64,000 bases of DNA from Telopea speciosissima (GCF_018873765.1 NC_057925.1:2062927-2126926); one strand, 5' to 3'. Positions 33,885 to 45,482 are shown, counted from the first letter of the stretch. Notes: a model not told the origin generated them from the letters alone. Translations and numbers: made by a program.

Positions 33885-34143
33885 CATGGTTTTAGTGCAC
33901 AGTATTGGATCGGGTATCTATCATCTTCAAAACGAATACAATACCGATATGGTATCGAAATGGATTGACCATATCGGACAAGTTTACTCTTAGGTTTCCT
34001 TAAAAATGGGTTTTCTTGACTATTTTACCCCTTGTTCATACTATCCTATCGATATATTATTGACCAGGTATCGATATCGATCACCTTCAAAACCGTACAG
34101 TATCGACCATATCAAGCGATCCAATACCGATACCTCAAACCAT
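33885..34143. repeat. TATCGGTATCG-family element, locus F (mirror)
   Basis: It begins ATCATGGTTTTAGTGCACAG and ends GATACCTCAAACCATG. Mirror of 27139-27393. Confidence 0.6.
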
Positions 34144-34242
34144 GTCTTATGGGTGAAGGTAAACTTGGTATATTCTATTTAAACTCGAAATCCATGTGCT
34201 CATCCCACATGTGCTCATCCCATCAATCATTCAAATGGCTCA

Positions 34243-34271
34243 TGCATCTCTCTCTCTCTCTCTCTCTCTCT
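34243..34271. repeat. TC microsatellite (mirror)
   Basis: Mirror of the GA run at 27008-27035. Confidence 0.9.
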
Positions 34272-34834
34272 ACGCACATGAAAGAAAAGTAAAGTTGGTC
34301 AAGTGGCACTTGGAAGAGTTTTATTTTATTTTTTTGATAAGACCTTAGAAGAATTTCTCATAATAGATCCATTACCCTTTTTGGCTAGATTTCTTTGAAA
34401 AAGAGAAAAGCACATTTAGCCTTAAAAGACTTTAAAGTCACATGTTTTGGTCGGCTATTTAAATCCCTTTTACAGAATTAAAGATGAAAGTGAGTCTTAG
34501 ATCTTCTTCCTATTATACACATAAAAAAAGTCTATATTCACCAAAAAAAAAATATTAGCCTTAATTGTTAAAGTATATGGATTTTTATTAAAAAAAAAAA
34601 AAATCTGTTTATACCTGTGGCATAATATCATGGAATTAAAATCTTCTGAAGTATTGGTGGGGCAACGGTGAACATTTGGCGGTATAATAGAGGTCATGTT
34701 TGCCACTTGGCTCCTTGTAATGGTGGGAGTTTGATATTTGAAATTCTATTCATTTTCTCTTCCAATTGTATCGATCAATTACTTTTTTTTTCTTAAAAAA
34801 TAATAAAATATTGATAAAAATTGGTATTGGATTG

Positions 34835-35115
34835 ATATCGTCCTCAATCTAATTGCCATAATATCATAAAATCAAATTGCCATTTTGTCAAATTACGTTC
34901 GTCGCATCTTATCATGAAATTGTTGTATCATCATATCCCCAAATCGACGCAATGACACCATGTCATTAAATCGTCATAATGATTTATTGTTGCCATGTCA
35001 CCATATCGCTAAATTATCACCATAGTGATATATTATCGCCAAATCACTGCCATGATACCATATCACCAAATCATCGTCATTGCAACATATCACTAAATCA
35101 TCATATTGCGCTATG
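34835..35115. repeat. Degenerate minisatellite (mirror)
   Basis: Mirror of 26165-26440. Unit number looks unchanged, with a few substitutions and one short deletion near 34898. Confidence 0.6.
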
Positions 35116-35199
35116 TTGATTGTTATGTATCAATATCAAATCGTCTAGGAACAATACAATTTTGGATAAAAAAAAAAATTTAAGAAAAAGAGATTGTTG

Positions 35200-35960
35200 T
35201 ATGGTTGTATAGCGCCTACACCGATGCGAAGGCCAATGAGAGCGTACGCAAGATCATCAACACAAATATAATTTTTTATTTAACGGATCTGGAAACAAGA
35301 GCCACACAGGTAATATTCTTTTTTCCAAAATTAAAAAAGAATAATAAAAAGATGAAAATTAAAAAAATAAAAAAAAAACATGAGAAATTTAATAAAAAAT
35401 GAAATGATAAAAGAAAAAATTAAGGCTCGCGATCTCAATTCGGGAGTGCATCTTAGCATAGGCTGCACCTAGACACATGAGGTGGGACATGGCAGGGTTT
35501 GAGTCATCTAAAGGTAGACCGATCATTTCACCCACCCTCCATGTGTCTAGGCGTACCTAGCATCCCAAATGCAGATAACTTTATCCCAAAAAATTAATAA
35601 ACAAAAAGAGATGTGTTCTTCACTGTCCTTTCAAATAAAATTTGATTTAATTTAGGTCGGTTTGTCATGTATCTAACAGGAATCTTGAATAGTCAACACT
35701 TTATTCATTCGATAAGAATTCGCTATATATACTTAATGTAGTGTCTATGGGAACATATGGTTTGTATTGTCATAGGGAATCTCATATAATCAGGGTTGTA
35801 GGTAATTAACTAAGTGGAGAATGTTCTCTCCGAGGGGGAGGGGGAGGGGGGACATAGACACAATGGGGAGTGAAATGATCGCCCCGCCCCATGAAAAGCA
35901 GAAATCTAGTCCTTGAGATGCTAGCATGCATGGCTTCTACATTCCCTCACAAAGAACGCT
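35200..35960. mobile_element. Two family C relatives (mirror)
   Basis: Mirror of 25318-25458 and 25690-26075, including the AT-rich insert (about 35260-35420) between the inverted ends of the second element. Confidence 0.4.
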
Positions 35961-37825
35961 CTCCCTTAAGTAGGAGTATTAAAAGTTGGCACGCATTGTT
36001 AGGTCCAACTTGAATTGATTGGTTGAATCCCCATATTGATTCAATCGATTATTAAATAGTGTTAGATTCAACTGTTCAAGCATCGATTGATTAATAATTG
36101 AGCATTTTTAGTGCGAGTAAAAGTGTCGATTTGGAACCAAAATTGAAACCAACCATTAATATAATTCAATTTTAATTTTAAAATAATGAATAATTTCTTG
36201 ATTCGGTTTGATTTTGGTTTCAAGGGTGAAATCGATTAGTTAGAATCAAAACAAATTTACAATAAACAAGAATAACATCTTAGAATTGGGTTTGTGGCCT
36301 ACCACTAAAAGCACTTTAAAAACCATTAACGCTAGTTGTTAAAGATAAAGGCATAAAACATCATTAAGTTACAAGCAAGCTTGGGACAATTGTTGAATAT
36401 TCATCTTTATGAATCTAAGTGATTAAATATACACTATTAACTTTGAACTATATTTCGTTGATTCTTCCTTGAAAGAAGATACTAGAACCTTCCATTTCCT
36501 CAATGGATATGCATTGTGTTCAAAACTTCAAATCAATCTTTACTAGTAGTTGGAGGGGTCAATTCAAAATGTCTTTGTGGGTGATAGGACCTAAACCGAA
36601 TTAAACCGATCAAATAGGGTCAATTTGAATTGATTAAAAAAATGTGCTCTTATTGGCGGTTCGATTTTGTTTTGGTTTCTACATGTGTATCTTGTACCAA
36701 ATCGAAACTGAACAAACTAACACCCATAAACGCAAGGTAGTCGATTGTCGGGCCTAGAATTGACACCCTTAGGTTTCACTATTCCCTCTACTCTACTTGT
36801 ACAAAGTCTAAAATGTCCTTGGCTTTCAAGAGTCCCTTCCTAACATAAGAATTATGTATTAAGAGATTCTCTCTTCACCACGGATGAAAGAAAATTGTTC
36901 CTACATAATTATCCCTCTTTATTTCTCTGTTAGCGCAATTCTCAAAATCGAACTTACCACTTTTGAGCTTGCTTGGGAGGGCGGAAGATTTCTTGGACCT
37001 AAACCATCAAGCCTAGATGCATATCTATAGACCATCTACTTAGTTTTACCATATGGAAAGGTGATATGGCAGCTTCAACTATTAGATATGTAGGGACTAG
37101 GGAATGGTCTATACTAGTCTTATGTCAAATTTCAAACTCAAACTCAATATTTTACCTTCCTATGTATTCAGATGCACCCTCTTAATAGTTCAAGTATTGA
37201 TATGCACCCGCATTGTAGTCTTTGATTTTTCAATGATTTATTTTGCCACTTAATCAATTTCATTTCAGCTAAAACTTCGTAGGTAAAGTAAGGAATCTTT
37301 GGAATCTACATATCCACAAATTTTTATCCCATTTCGAGTCTTGTGGTAGATATTCGTAATGATCCCAATATATCCTTTGGACTACATGACCAAGAATTCT
37401 TTTGTTAATTTTGACAAACACAATTAATGATACCATTCCCTAGCAACTTGTCACCAATTAGGTTAATCATGAGCTCATGTTCATCTTTATCTTGGAAAGG
37501 AAAAATTCTATGCCAAATATAGGAAGGTTTTGATTTTGAGACCACGGACAAATTACGTAAGATAAATTTTTTTAATAAAGTATTACACAAGTATTTTTTT
37601 TTGGAAAAAGAGAATTCATTCAAGAGAAGATCGTTTACACAAGATTAAGTAAGGGATTTTTATGAGATTTATTAATTTTCCCTTTACATTAATTAGAACA
37701 ATCATTTATTGTCTAATTTGAAAATAATTTAAGTAATGAAAAGATAATATATTTCTTTGGTATGTAGAAGATCTACTAATGAGAACCATGTGTACAGCCA
37801 GTGACTTGAGATAAACAAAGATTGC

Positions 37826-38065
37826 TAGTAGGGATGTAAACGGATCGGATTCGACTCGGATAGTGCTATATCCGCATCCGCATCCGATTAGCTTTCAAAT
37901 GGATTCGGATAGTGCTAAACGGATACAAACACGGATACAGATTGGATATTTTATCCGTTTACATGTAAATATATATAGTTTTTCGGATAGCTATAGCCTA
38001 TCCGTATCCGCATCCGTTTAGTTTTCGGACAGATTCGGATAGTGATAAATGGATACGAACACTTC
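37826..38065. repeat. CGGATACGGAT-type element (mirror)
   Basis: It starts TAGGGATGTAAACGGATCGG. Mirror of 23225-23457. Confidence 0.55.
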
Positions 38066-38535
38066 CTTATGTTAATATGATAGACAATTGGTGATAGCAT
38101 CCCTAGCAAGTAGTTAATTGTGAGTTCATTTTGATCTTTACTTTTGAAAGGAAAAATTCTATGCAAACTATGGAAAGTTTTTGAATTTGAGAAATCACCA
38201 CAAAGTACATAAGATTTTTTTTTTTCAATGAAAAATCACACAAAATTATTTGATTAGCCCCTCCACCCATTAATACATTTCTCCTTTTCAGTCTTTGCTG
38301 TTTCAAATTCTTTTATCTGTCGCTTCATCTCTTAAATTCAGTAATGTGTTTTTATTAGATTATTAATTTAACATTTCCATCAATTATTATTTATTGCTTA
38401 ATTTTAAAAATAAATAAATAAATAATGAAAAGATAATATTGATGAATGAGAAGATTTTTAATGCTTTAAGTGTTTAATTAAAGCCGTTCCAACTTCAATA
38501 CTCTTAATTCCATTCAAAATCTCCTCAATTTCTAG

Positions 38536-38697
38536 GGAGGCAAATGAAACTGCCCATGCCCTAGCTAGGAAGGCCGTGTCTTTGGCATGTAAGATAATTT
38601 GGCCACATTCCACTCCTTGGCTCCAGTGTAATGTCTCGGGTACTTCATGCCCTTTATCTCAATGAATTCCGTTTTACCAAAAAAAAAAAAAAAATTG
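38536..38697 (+). pseudogene. LINE RNase H end plus tail (mirror)
   Basis: Mirror of 22593-22752, now on the plus strand, ending in an A tract of about 15 bases that is longer than in the left arm. Confidence 0.6.
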
Positions 38698-38792
38698 CCC
38701 TCTTAACCAATTCAAAATTTCTTTATGTAGACTTTCTCTGTGAAAGTGGGAAGCTGAATATTATTACATCCAACTGTACATATCATAAAAAT

Positions 38793-38946
38793 GGGCAAGA
38801 GATCTCTACTTGGTCGCATGGTTTCTACACAAGCGTCTGGGCCAATGGGTGAGCACGTCTGAAATCTACCTAGGGGTAGAAGTGTCATCTCACGGTGCCC
38901 TGTGAGAGGGTGTAAAAAACAACACCAAGTAGAGATATTTTTCCCC
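38793..38946 (+). mobile_element. MITE-like element, family A, copy 3 (mirror)
   Basis: It starts GGGCAAGAGATCTCTACTTG, the same orientation as copies 1 and 2. Mirror of 22337-22490. Confidence 0.6.
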
Positions 38947-39309
38947 ATAAAATTATAGTCTATATTAGGTTTACATAGTCCAAAGAAAATAGGGTTTCTA
39001 TGCAGGAACTTTTAAAGGTGTTTTCTACATGGGCATGTATTTTTGGCCACATGACAGACCATATGGGGTTGAAATTTTGTGTACATGTAGATTTCAGGGC
39101 GCACCTTTGCACCAACCACAATAAAAGTGTCAGCCCATCAGAGTCAAAGAAAATGGAAAATTAAGCTTTGAAAAATCTAGGATCATAGATTGCTTACAAA
39201 CACAAGAGAAGTTGTGTAGATTTTAAAAGAACGAACGATTGAACTTGACTTTAAAATTTGATATGTGACAGTTTAAGATTATTTCTTAAATATCCAACAG
39301 TCAAAATTA

Positions 39310-39562
39310 CCACATCACCCTTATAAGTGACAAAACAAGATGCACGTATGGAGAACTTATCTTGTCGTGCCTTTGTAGCAATAATCTAAATCCATGGATA
39401 CAAGTTGAGGTTGTGGTGGTGTTCAAGTAAGCAAGTTGATTATAATTTATAAGTGACAAAACAAGATGCACGTATGGAGAACTTATCTTGTCGTGCCTTT
39501 GTAGCAATAATCTAAATCCATGGATACAAGTTGAGGTTGTGGTGGTGTTCAAGTAAGCAAGT
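39310..39562. repeat. 126 bp tandem duplication (mirror)
   Basis: Two units, mirror of 21711-21962. Here both units read TCTTGTCGTGCC, whereas the left arm units differ at that site; this suggests local homogenisation or an allelic change. Confidence 0.85.
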
Positions 39563-39784
39563 TGATTATAATGCTATTAAGTTGTACGTTATTAATCAAT
39601 TTGAAAACTCCACGGACACAAGTACTCCTAATGTAGTTAATTAAAGCCGTTCGAACTTCAACACTATTAATACTATTGAAAACCTCCTCAATGTCAACTT
39701 CCGTGTCGTCACTTAATTGCCCTCTTAACCAATCCAAAATTTCCTAATTTATTAAATGAAAATAACTTTTTCTCTTGTTTTTTA

Positions 39785-39890
39785 GGTAAACAATTTTATT
39801 ACATGCACGGTCGTATTCCATTCCTTGGCTCTCAAGACTTTGTTATCCTATTCAATAAATCCTCTCTTAACCAAAAAAAAAAAAATGGTG
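39785..39890 (+). mobile_element. LINE 3' tail (mirror)
   Basis: Mirror of 21395-21500. Confidence 0.5.
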
Positions 39891-40081
39891 CTTGTTGCAC
39901 AAATATAATCTATGTTAGATTTACCAAGTCAATTAGCAATAGGTTTTCTAGTCGAAAAATTGAAAAAACAAACGATTGAACTTGAATATGAAATTTGACA
40001 TGTGATCAAATAAAATAATTTTCTAAAAATCCAACTATTAGAATTATCACATCACCCTTTCATGTGACGACACTAGGTGCG

Positions 40082-40083
<2 letters not shown>

Positions 40084-40117
<34 letters not shown>

Positions 40118-40118
40118 A
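40084..40118. repeat. TA/GA microsatellite (mirror)
   Basis: Mirror of 21166-21200. Confidence 0.8.
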
Positions 40119-40561
40119 AGCTTATCTTGGTGAGGCTGTGTAGTAATAATCTGAATTCATCTATAGAATATGAGGTTGTGGTGATGTTTAAGTAAGCAAG
40201 TTGATTATGTTCTTTTCTTCTCTAATACAAAATTAATTAAGCATCCCATTAACTAATCAGAAATGCTAGCATTGATTAGAAAGCACATTGATTAAGCGGA
40301 CAAAATAGAAGTCCAATAACCTCAACTGAAATATTATATTTAATGGAGATGCTAATCGCAAATTGAAGTGGGATTTGAACCAGGTAGAGATCTTTTTCCC
40401 AACATTATTTTAAAAGAGTAATCATGTTTACATGTCATTAGAGTTGGAATGTTGGAGACCGTGCCTTCCTCTCCTTTCTTTCCTATATTTGGAAGCATGG
40501 AAAAGACAGAAAAGAAAAGAAAAATAATAATTAGACAAAAATTATGATGACATAATAATTG

Positions 40562-40566
<5 letters not shown>

Positions 40567-40619
<53 letters not shown>
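40567..40619. repeat. AT microsatellite at the pararetrovirus junction
   Basis: An alternating A/T run of about 53 bases directly abuts the primer-binding-site end of the pararetrovirus. The empty allele has about 31 bases. Confidence 0.95.
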
Positions 40620-40624
<5 letters not shown>

Positions 40625-40630
40625 ATACCA
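40620..40630 (-). promoter_or_regulatory. Initiator tRNA-Met primer-binding site of the pararetrovirus
   Basis: TGGTATCAGAG on the minus strand is the standard caulimovirid primer-binding site, complementary to the 3' end of initiator tRNA-Met. It forms the very last bases of the insertion, immediately before the host AT repeat. Confidence 0.9.
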
Positions 40631-40755
40631 GTAGGTTTCTCAGGATACCAAATAAAATATGCAGTAATGAAATAAATATGCAAGTGAAAACTTGAAAGAG
40701 GTCAGCGGAAATAAAACTTGTGTGTGCTTAGCAGGTGCTGCATGCCCTTAATTTG

Positions 40756-40841
40756 GGCCGGTCGTGGCACTCGGAGGGGTAACCTCGGCGGTCTACCGTT
40801 TTGCGGTAGCCTCTTTGTGCTTGAAGAAGCATGAGCCGGCC
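40756..40841 (-). ncRNA. Cloverleaf-like structured element in the viral leader
   Basis: An outer stem pairs 40756-40761 (GGCCGG) with 40836-40841 (CCGGCC). Inside are three hairpins: 40774-40777 with 40083-offset partner 40783-40786 (GAGG/CCTC), 40793-40798 with 40804-40809 (CTACCG/CGGTAG), and 40818-40822 with 40827-40831 (TGCTT/AAGCA). It is GC-rich against an AT-rich background. Function is unknown; a structured leader RNA is the natural guess, folding is by eye only. Confidence 0.35.
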
Positions 40842-41136
40842 AATATTTGAAGATAAAAGATAAAATCTTGAATTTTATATTACTTGGAGAATTTGAATTA
40901 CACTCTTGATATACAGGACTCTTGAAGAAAGCTTGAAGATAACTATTCACTTACGGGTTTACTTGAAGGAAACTTGAAGCTGAGATAAAGGCTTAAACTT
41001 GCGATTCTGAGACTTGACGAACACTTGATGGAACTTAGTTCACTGACTTGAAGAACACTTGATGAAATAAACTTGAAGTTACACTTGAAGAAATAAAATT
41101 AAAAATGCTTGAAGTAACTTGGTGTAAGAACTTGAA
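40820..41136 (-). repeat. CTTCAAG heptamer cluster in the viral leader
   Basis: About ten copies of CTTCAAG (CTTGAAG on the plus strand) plus variants such as CATCAAG and CGTCAAG occur in about 310 bp between the TATA box and the primer-binding site. Spacing is irregular (about 11-75 bp), so it is not a simple tandem array. Confidence 0.7.
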
Positions 41137-41216
41137 GAGTGAGCTACGAAGGTCTTTGCGTGCTTTCTTTTTCTCTTCAGAGATTCTCCTCCTTCTCTAT
41201 GGAGAAGAAGAGGGGT

Positions 41217-41222
41217 CTTATA
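41217..41222 (-). promoter_or_regulatory. Candidate pregenomic promoter TATA box
   Basis: CTCTATAAGACCCC on the minus strand is followed by a CT/GA-rich tract. It lies about 590 bp upstream of the primer-binding site, similar to the 35S promoter spacing in caulimoviruses. No other TATA-like motif is placed as well. Confidence 0.6.
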
Positions 41223-41899
41223 GAGCTTTGGAGGCTTTGATCGCTTTACTTTTCCACCGAAAGCAAACCTTATCTTGAAGGCATCTTTGGTAGAGCGTAG
41301 AAGCAAGTGGGCGTGGGCCGAGTCTTGACTTTGGAGGCGAGGCGCCAAAGCGATTTTGGTCCGTAGTGCTACGATAAAAGTCAATTTTACTATTCACCAC
41401 TTTGTTGGTAGAACTTGGAATCTTTGAAAAAGCTTCAAAAACCGCACCGAGGCATTCCACGTGTCGAAACACTCGTTTTCCTCATTGGTTTGGTTTAGAT
41501 GGTTCACTTGTATTTGAATGGGCCCAGTGGTGGCTTGACTATCTAGGACCGGAGATAGTGGCGGGACACGACTTTTGATACGACCACGTGTCATTTTTGA
41601 GCCATTTTTATGATGTCGTCATGGTGACGATTCTCCAATATCGGGGTTTGGAGACTAACCCATGGGCTTAAAGGCCCACTCTTTTTGATGTTTGGCTTAC
41701 GGACCTTCCGGTGGACCTTGTTGAAGAGAAGCTGTTGGTGATGAGGTCCAGCCCATCATTTGGATCTTGGGCATATTGACCTTCATGGAGGTGGGGTCAA
41801 TGGACCCAACACTTGAACTGGTTTCTTCTTTTTCTTCTTCGATATCGAGGGCAGCCGTGGGCCTCGATCTCGCTTGTTTGGCTTTTAGCTTGAGACGTC

Positions 41900-42475
41900 T
41901 CATTCTCGGATTTGTCCGATCCTTGAGTGAGGGCCGCTTGAGTTTTGGCTTTTGTGAGGGATTGAGTAAGGGCCTCGGGGTACACCTTCTCGGATCACAC
42001 TTGTCCCACCACTTGACTCAAGTTTCTTTGTAGAAAAGGGGTAGAGCAATCGGGGCCTTGAATGTCCAATTGCATACTCCCAATAAACGATCCAAGCCAG
42101 ACGGCAATGGATGAAGAACCTCAGGAGATCTGGTTGTTCAGGAATTTGTTCGGTGTGCTGGCAATAAATGCTTAAAGCATCGAACACTTGATCTGGCAAA
42201 ATGTCACTAATTGGCCCAAAGGCGGCCCACCAACAGAGGGAACCAATTTGGAATTGGGTGGAGAACTTGAAGTCGAAACAAAAGAACCAGGAATGTTGGT
42301 TCTTGCTATTTTGAAACAGGAAAGCATGGTGCCAAGCATCCATGTAGTCAAAATAGTGGTATTCTGGGTGGTAGTTTTGAGAGAACCTCTTTGTAGAGAG
42401 GGGATGTGTACCCCAATCTTTTGAACTGATAATTTGTAAAATGGTTCTTCAAGTATGGGTAACCGGACTAGGATC
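41900..42475 (-). pseudogene. Unidentified module downstream of viral RNase H
   Basis: The frame is open for about 190 codons (from about 42475 to 41900). It is rich in aromatic residues, with YHPEYHYFDYMDAWHHAF near the start and CRLAWIVYWEYAIGHS later, which looks protein-like rather than random. It has no motif I can assign. It lies where some endogenous caulimovirids carry a second open frame of unknown role. No initiator is obvious upstream; the start given is only the limit of the open frame. Confidence 0.5.
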
Positions 42476-42775
42476 AATTTTGTCGAAATTTTGTTTGATA
42501 CGTATAGAATCCGTATCAACTAGGATGAACTCATAGAATTCTTGACTTTTTGAACTATTTGGGAATAGAAATCCCAACCTTGGAAAAAGCCCTTCTTGCT
42601 ACTTCCACACAGCGTGTTGCGCCTTTAGTGAACTGGTCATCAAGGGCAAAAATGTCTTGATGGGCTTGTTTGAGGATATACTGACTCTTGGGTAAGTTAT
42701 GGGAAGAAAGCTGGTTTGGACACTGTTGTGGAGGAGCTTGGTCTAGAGAGTGTTGAGATGACCTTGTGTTAGGAA

Positions 42776-43560
42776 CTATTTGAGTGGGTGACTAGCCACG
42801 ACTTGGGTGAAGGGAACACTTTCAACTCTTGTTTTGGAAGGGGACATTTTGATTAGTTGATTTGAAGAAGTAGGTTTGGCATAGGAACCCTTTGATTTTA
42901 TGCTTGGTTTGGGGGCTCCTTTGGAGCCATGATAATAACGTTTTAGGACCTGCAAGAATTCACGGGTCAAGAAATCAGGAATAGAATTCATTTCTCCTTT
43001 TATGTAAGTTATGTCAAAATCAAAACTCGATAAAAGGGCTTGCCATCTTGCAAAAATCTGTTTTGAAGCAATATTTTGAACATCATTTTTCAAAACTTGT
43101 TTTTCGACCGCAATCAACTCTTACTAAAAATTTCTTGTTTAGAAGATCGCTTTGAAATTTACGGATGCAAAGAACTACTGAAAGGATTTCTTTTTAATGG
43201 TACTATAATTTTCTTTGGTGGGTTCCAAACTCTGAAGCAAACTGGACTAATTGTTCTTTATCATCTTGGACTTGTTTAAGGATACCTCCGTACCCAAGTT
43301 CGGAGGCATCGATCTCAACTATCTTGAAAAGTGCAGGATCTCTGCAAGTTTTAGACAAGGGATTTCCTTGACTAATTTTTTAATATCTTGAAGCGCTTTT
43401 GTATGGTTTGAAGTCCATGGGCTTGGTTTTCTTGAGCCTAGAGTAAAGATCTTTACATAATTGGCTAATTTGAGGGATGAAATCTCGCGTAATTTAGGCT
43501 TCCTAGGAACCTCTGTAATTGTTTTTGTCTAGGATTTGATCGGGGAATTTATCTGCCAAA
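42776..43560 (-). pseudogene. Pararetrovirus RNase H, frame-broken
   Basis: Catalytic acids are visible in separate frames on the minus strand: DASELGYGG near 43280-43310 (first aspartate), KEIL near 43180, RVDC near 43110 and ARWQALLSSF then IPDFLTREF near 42960-43060 (last aspartate). Frame changes between them mean no intact domain is encoded. The degraded connection region with the reverse transcriptase lies at 43320-43610. Confidence 0.75.
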
Positions 43561-43610
43561 AGCTATAGATCTTTCTATAGGGATGACTTGGTTTTGGTAA
43601 ATGTAATGCC

Positions 43611-44288
43611 CTAAGAATCTAACCTTGGTTTGGAATAACTCCATCTTTTTCGGGAAAGAACTAAACCCTTGTTTTTCATGGTGTGGAAGAAACTCCTAAG
43701 ATGTTTGAAGTGTTGTTCAATGGATTTGGAAAAGACTAGAACATCATCAATATAGACTATTATGAACTGGCCGTATGGGTTTAGGATATCGTTCATAATG
43801 TTTTGGAATTCACTAGGGGCATTTTTTAAACCAAAGGGCATTACGTTCCATTCATAATGCCCAAATGGTGTGGTGAAAGCCGTTTTGTAACGGTCTTCTT
43901 TGTGGATTTGGATTTGCCAATATCCAGACTTGAGGTCAAACTTTGAGAAGATTGTGGCTTGGTAAAGTCTTTGAAGTAATTCTTTTTTATTTGGTATAGG
44001 ATATCTAATCCATTGTAATGCTTCATTTAGAGGTTTGTAGTTTATGACAAGTCTGGGTGTTCCTCTTTCTATTTCAGCGTTCTTATTAACGTAGAAAGCC
44101 GCACAGCTCCAAGGTGACTTGCTTTTACTGATTAGATTTTTATTAAGGAGGTCTTGAATTTCTTTTTTACAAACTTCTTGTAGTTCTTGGGTCATTTGAA
44201 TAGGTCTGGCTTTTGTAGGGATATCCTTATCTGAAAAGCTTGGTTCATAGGGAAGATGAACAATGTGCCTATGTCTGTGTAAAGACAT
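43611..44288 (-). pseudogene. Pararetrovirus reverse transcriptase fragment
   Basis: A 225-codon open stretch contains the RT fingers and palm in order: RLVINYKPLN at residues 79-88, FSKFDLKSGYWQI at 114-126, MPFGLKNAPSEFQ at 150-162 and YIDDVLVFS at 179-187. The catalytic aspartates (FDL and YIDD) are retained. The frame ends shortly after the palm and continues elsewhere, so the polyprotein is broken. RT type is that of Caulimoviridae rather than Ty3 elements, judged from the neighbours. Confidence 0.85.
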
Positions 44289-44701
44289 CAGAAACTCGAA
44301 GCGAGTTCCTTCTCAATTTGGGCCTTGGTATTAGAAATTTGTTTTTGAACCGTTCTTTCTTGGAGTTTTTGTTCAATAGTCCTATGGTTGACTTCTTGTT
44401 TTAGATATTGTAGATGTTTTTGTTTACTTTGAATTTGACTTATAGTTATGCTGCTTCCGAAATGGCTCTTGTTTTGAGCAGGTCTATTTCTTTTGTTCTC
44501 GCTTGTTCAAAGAACTGGAAATGGACTTGTTTACCTAGGATAGTTGTTGTAATTCCTTGATCCGAAACAGTGAAAGGTTTTATGAGTTCTAGGAAAGGTT
44601 GTCCTAGAATAACGGTGTTAAGGTCTTTTACTAATATGAAAACTTGTTTTAAGCAAACTCCTTGGTTGCGGATGTGAACGTCGATAATTTATAATTTACG
44701 T

Positions 44702-45292
44702 TTAGTCTTGAGCCATTTGCTCTGTTAATTTTTGAGTTGTCTTTTCAAAATATTGGGTTGGGACTAACCCTTCTTGTATGCGATTCATTTGTGCTCCCGA
44801 GTCAACCAGGGCTATAGTCTTGATCTTATGGGCTGATGATATGACAATAGTAATATTGACATACCATTGTTGGCATTTGACTTTGTTAATAATATCAACA
44901 AAATCTTCATTACTGTTTGGTAAAGTTTGTATACTGTTGTCTTCTTCTTCTTCTAATTCGATTTTTTGCTGAAACTTCTTTAAACTTGCTATGTCTGCTT
45001 TTATATTTTTTATTTCAGTCTTTAGATCATTTGTAGTAGCTTCTAAACTGGCAATTTTAACTTGATCCGGATTTTGAGAAGAAGTAGGAGTTTTGTCAAA
45101 CTTCTTATAAATATTCTTTATGTTATAAGGGGTTGCCTTGGTTTGGGGTTTTGTTGATGAGACCTGTTGTAAGAGTTCTTGGGCATGTTGGAGGTATAAA
45201 GTCTTGGTATGTTTATCTTTGATTTGATCAACAAAGTTGAGAAATTCTTCTGGTTTGTTAAAGGTTTTAAGTCCCGAACTTGATTGTATCAT
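44702..45292 (-). pseudogene. Pararetrovirus aspartic protease with upstream spacer
   Basis: A 196-codon frame. Residues about 80-115 form a heptad-like Leu/Ile-rich coiled coil, then an acidic stretch (ELEEEED), then IALVDSGAQMN with the protease active-site DSG at 164-166. In pararetroviruses the protease frees coat protein and polymerase from the polyprotein. The frame closes about 30 residues after the active site, so the domain is truncated here. Confidence 0.75.
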
Positions 45293-45482
45293 GTTTATAG
45301 ATTTTGATGATTCGAATCATCACAATTTTTGCGAAAACTCCTTGGCTACAATTACAAGGAGAAGCCTTCATCACTATCAACTGTTTGACTCAATTTGGTT
45401 TAACTCATTTTCTTGGGTTTGTTTCACTCTCGGGTGTTTTGACCCAAATCGGCTAAGAGTTGGATTTTGGTATCATCAGGCA

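Larger units (their letters stand above)
36930..40440. repeat. Diverged duplicated unit 2 (mirror)
   Basis: Mirror of 20815-24340 with all nested insertions in the same order. Confidence 0.65.
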
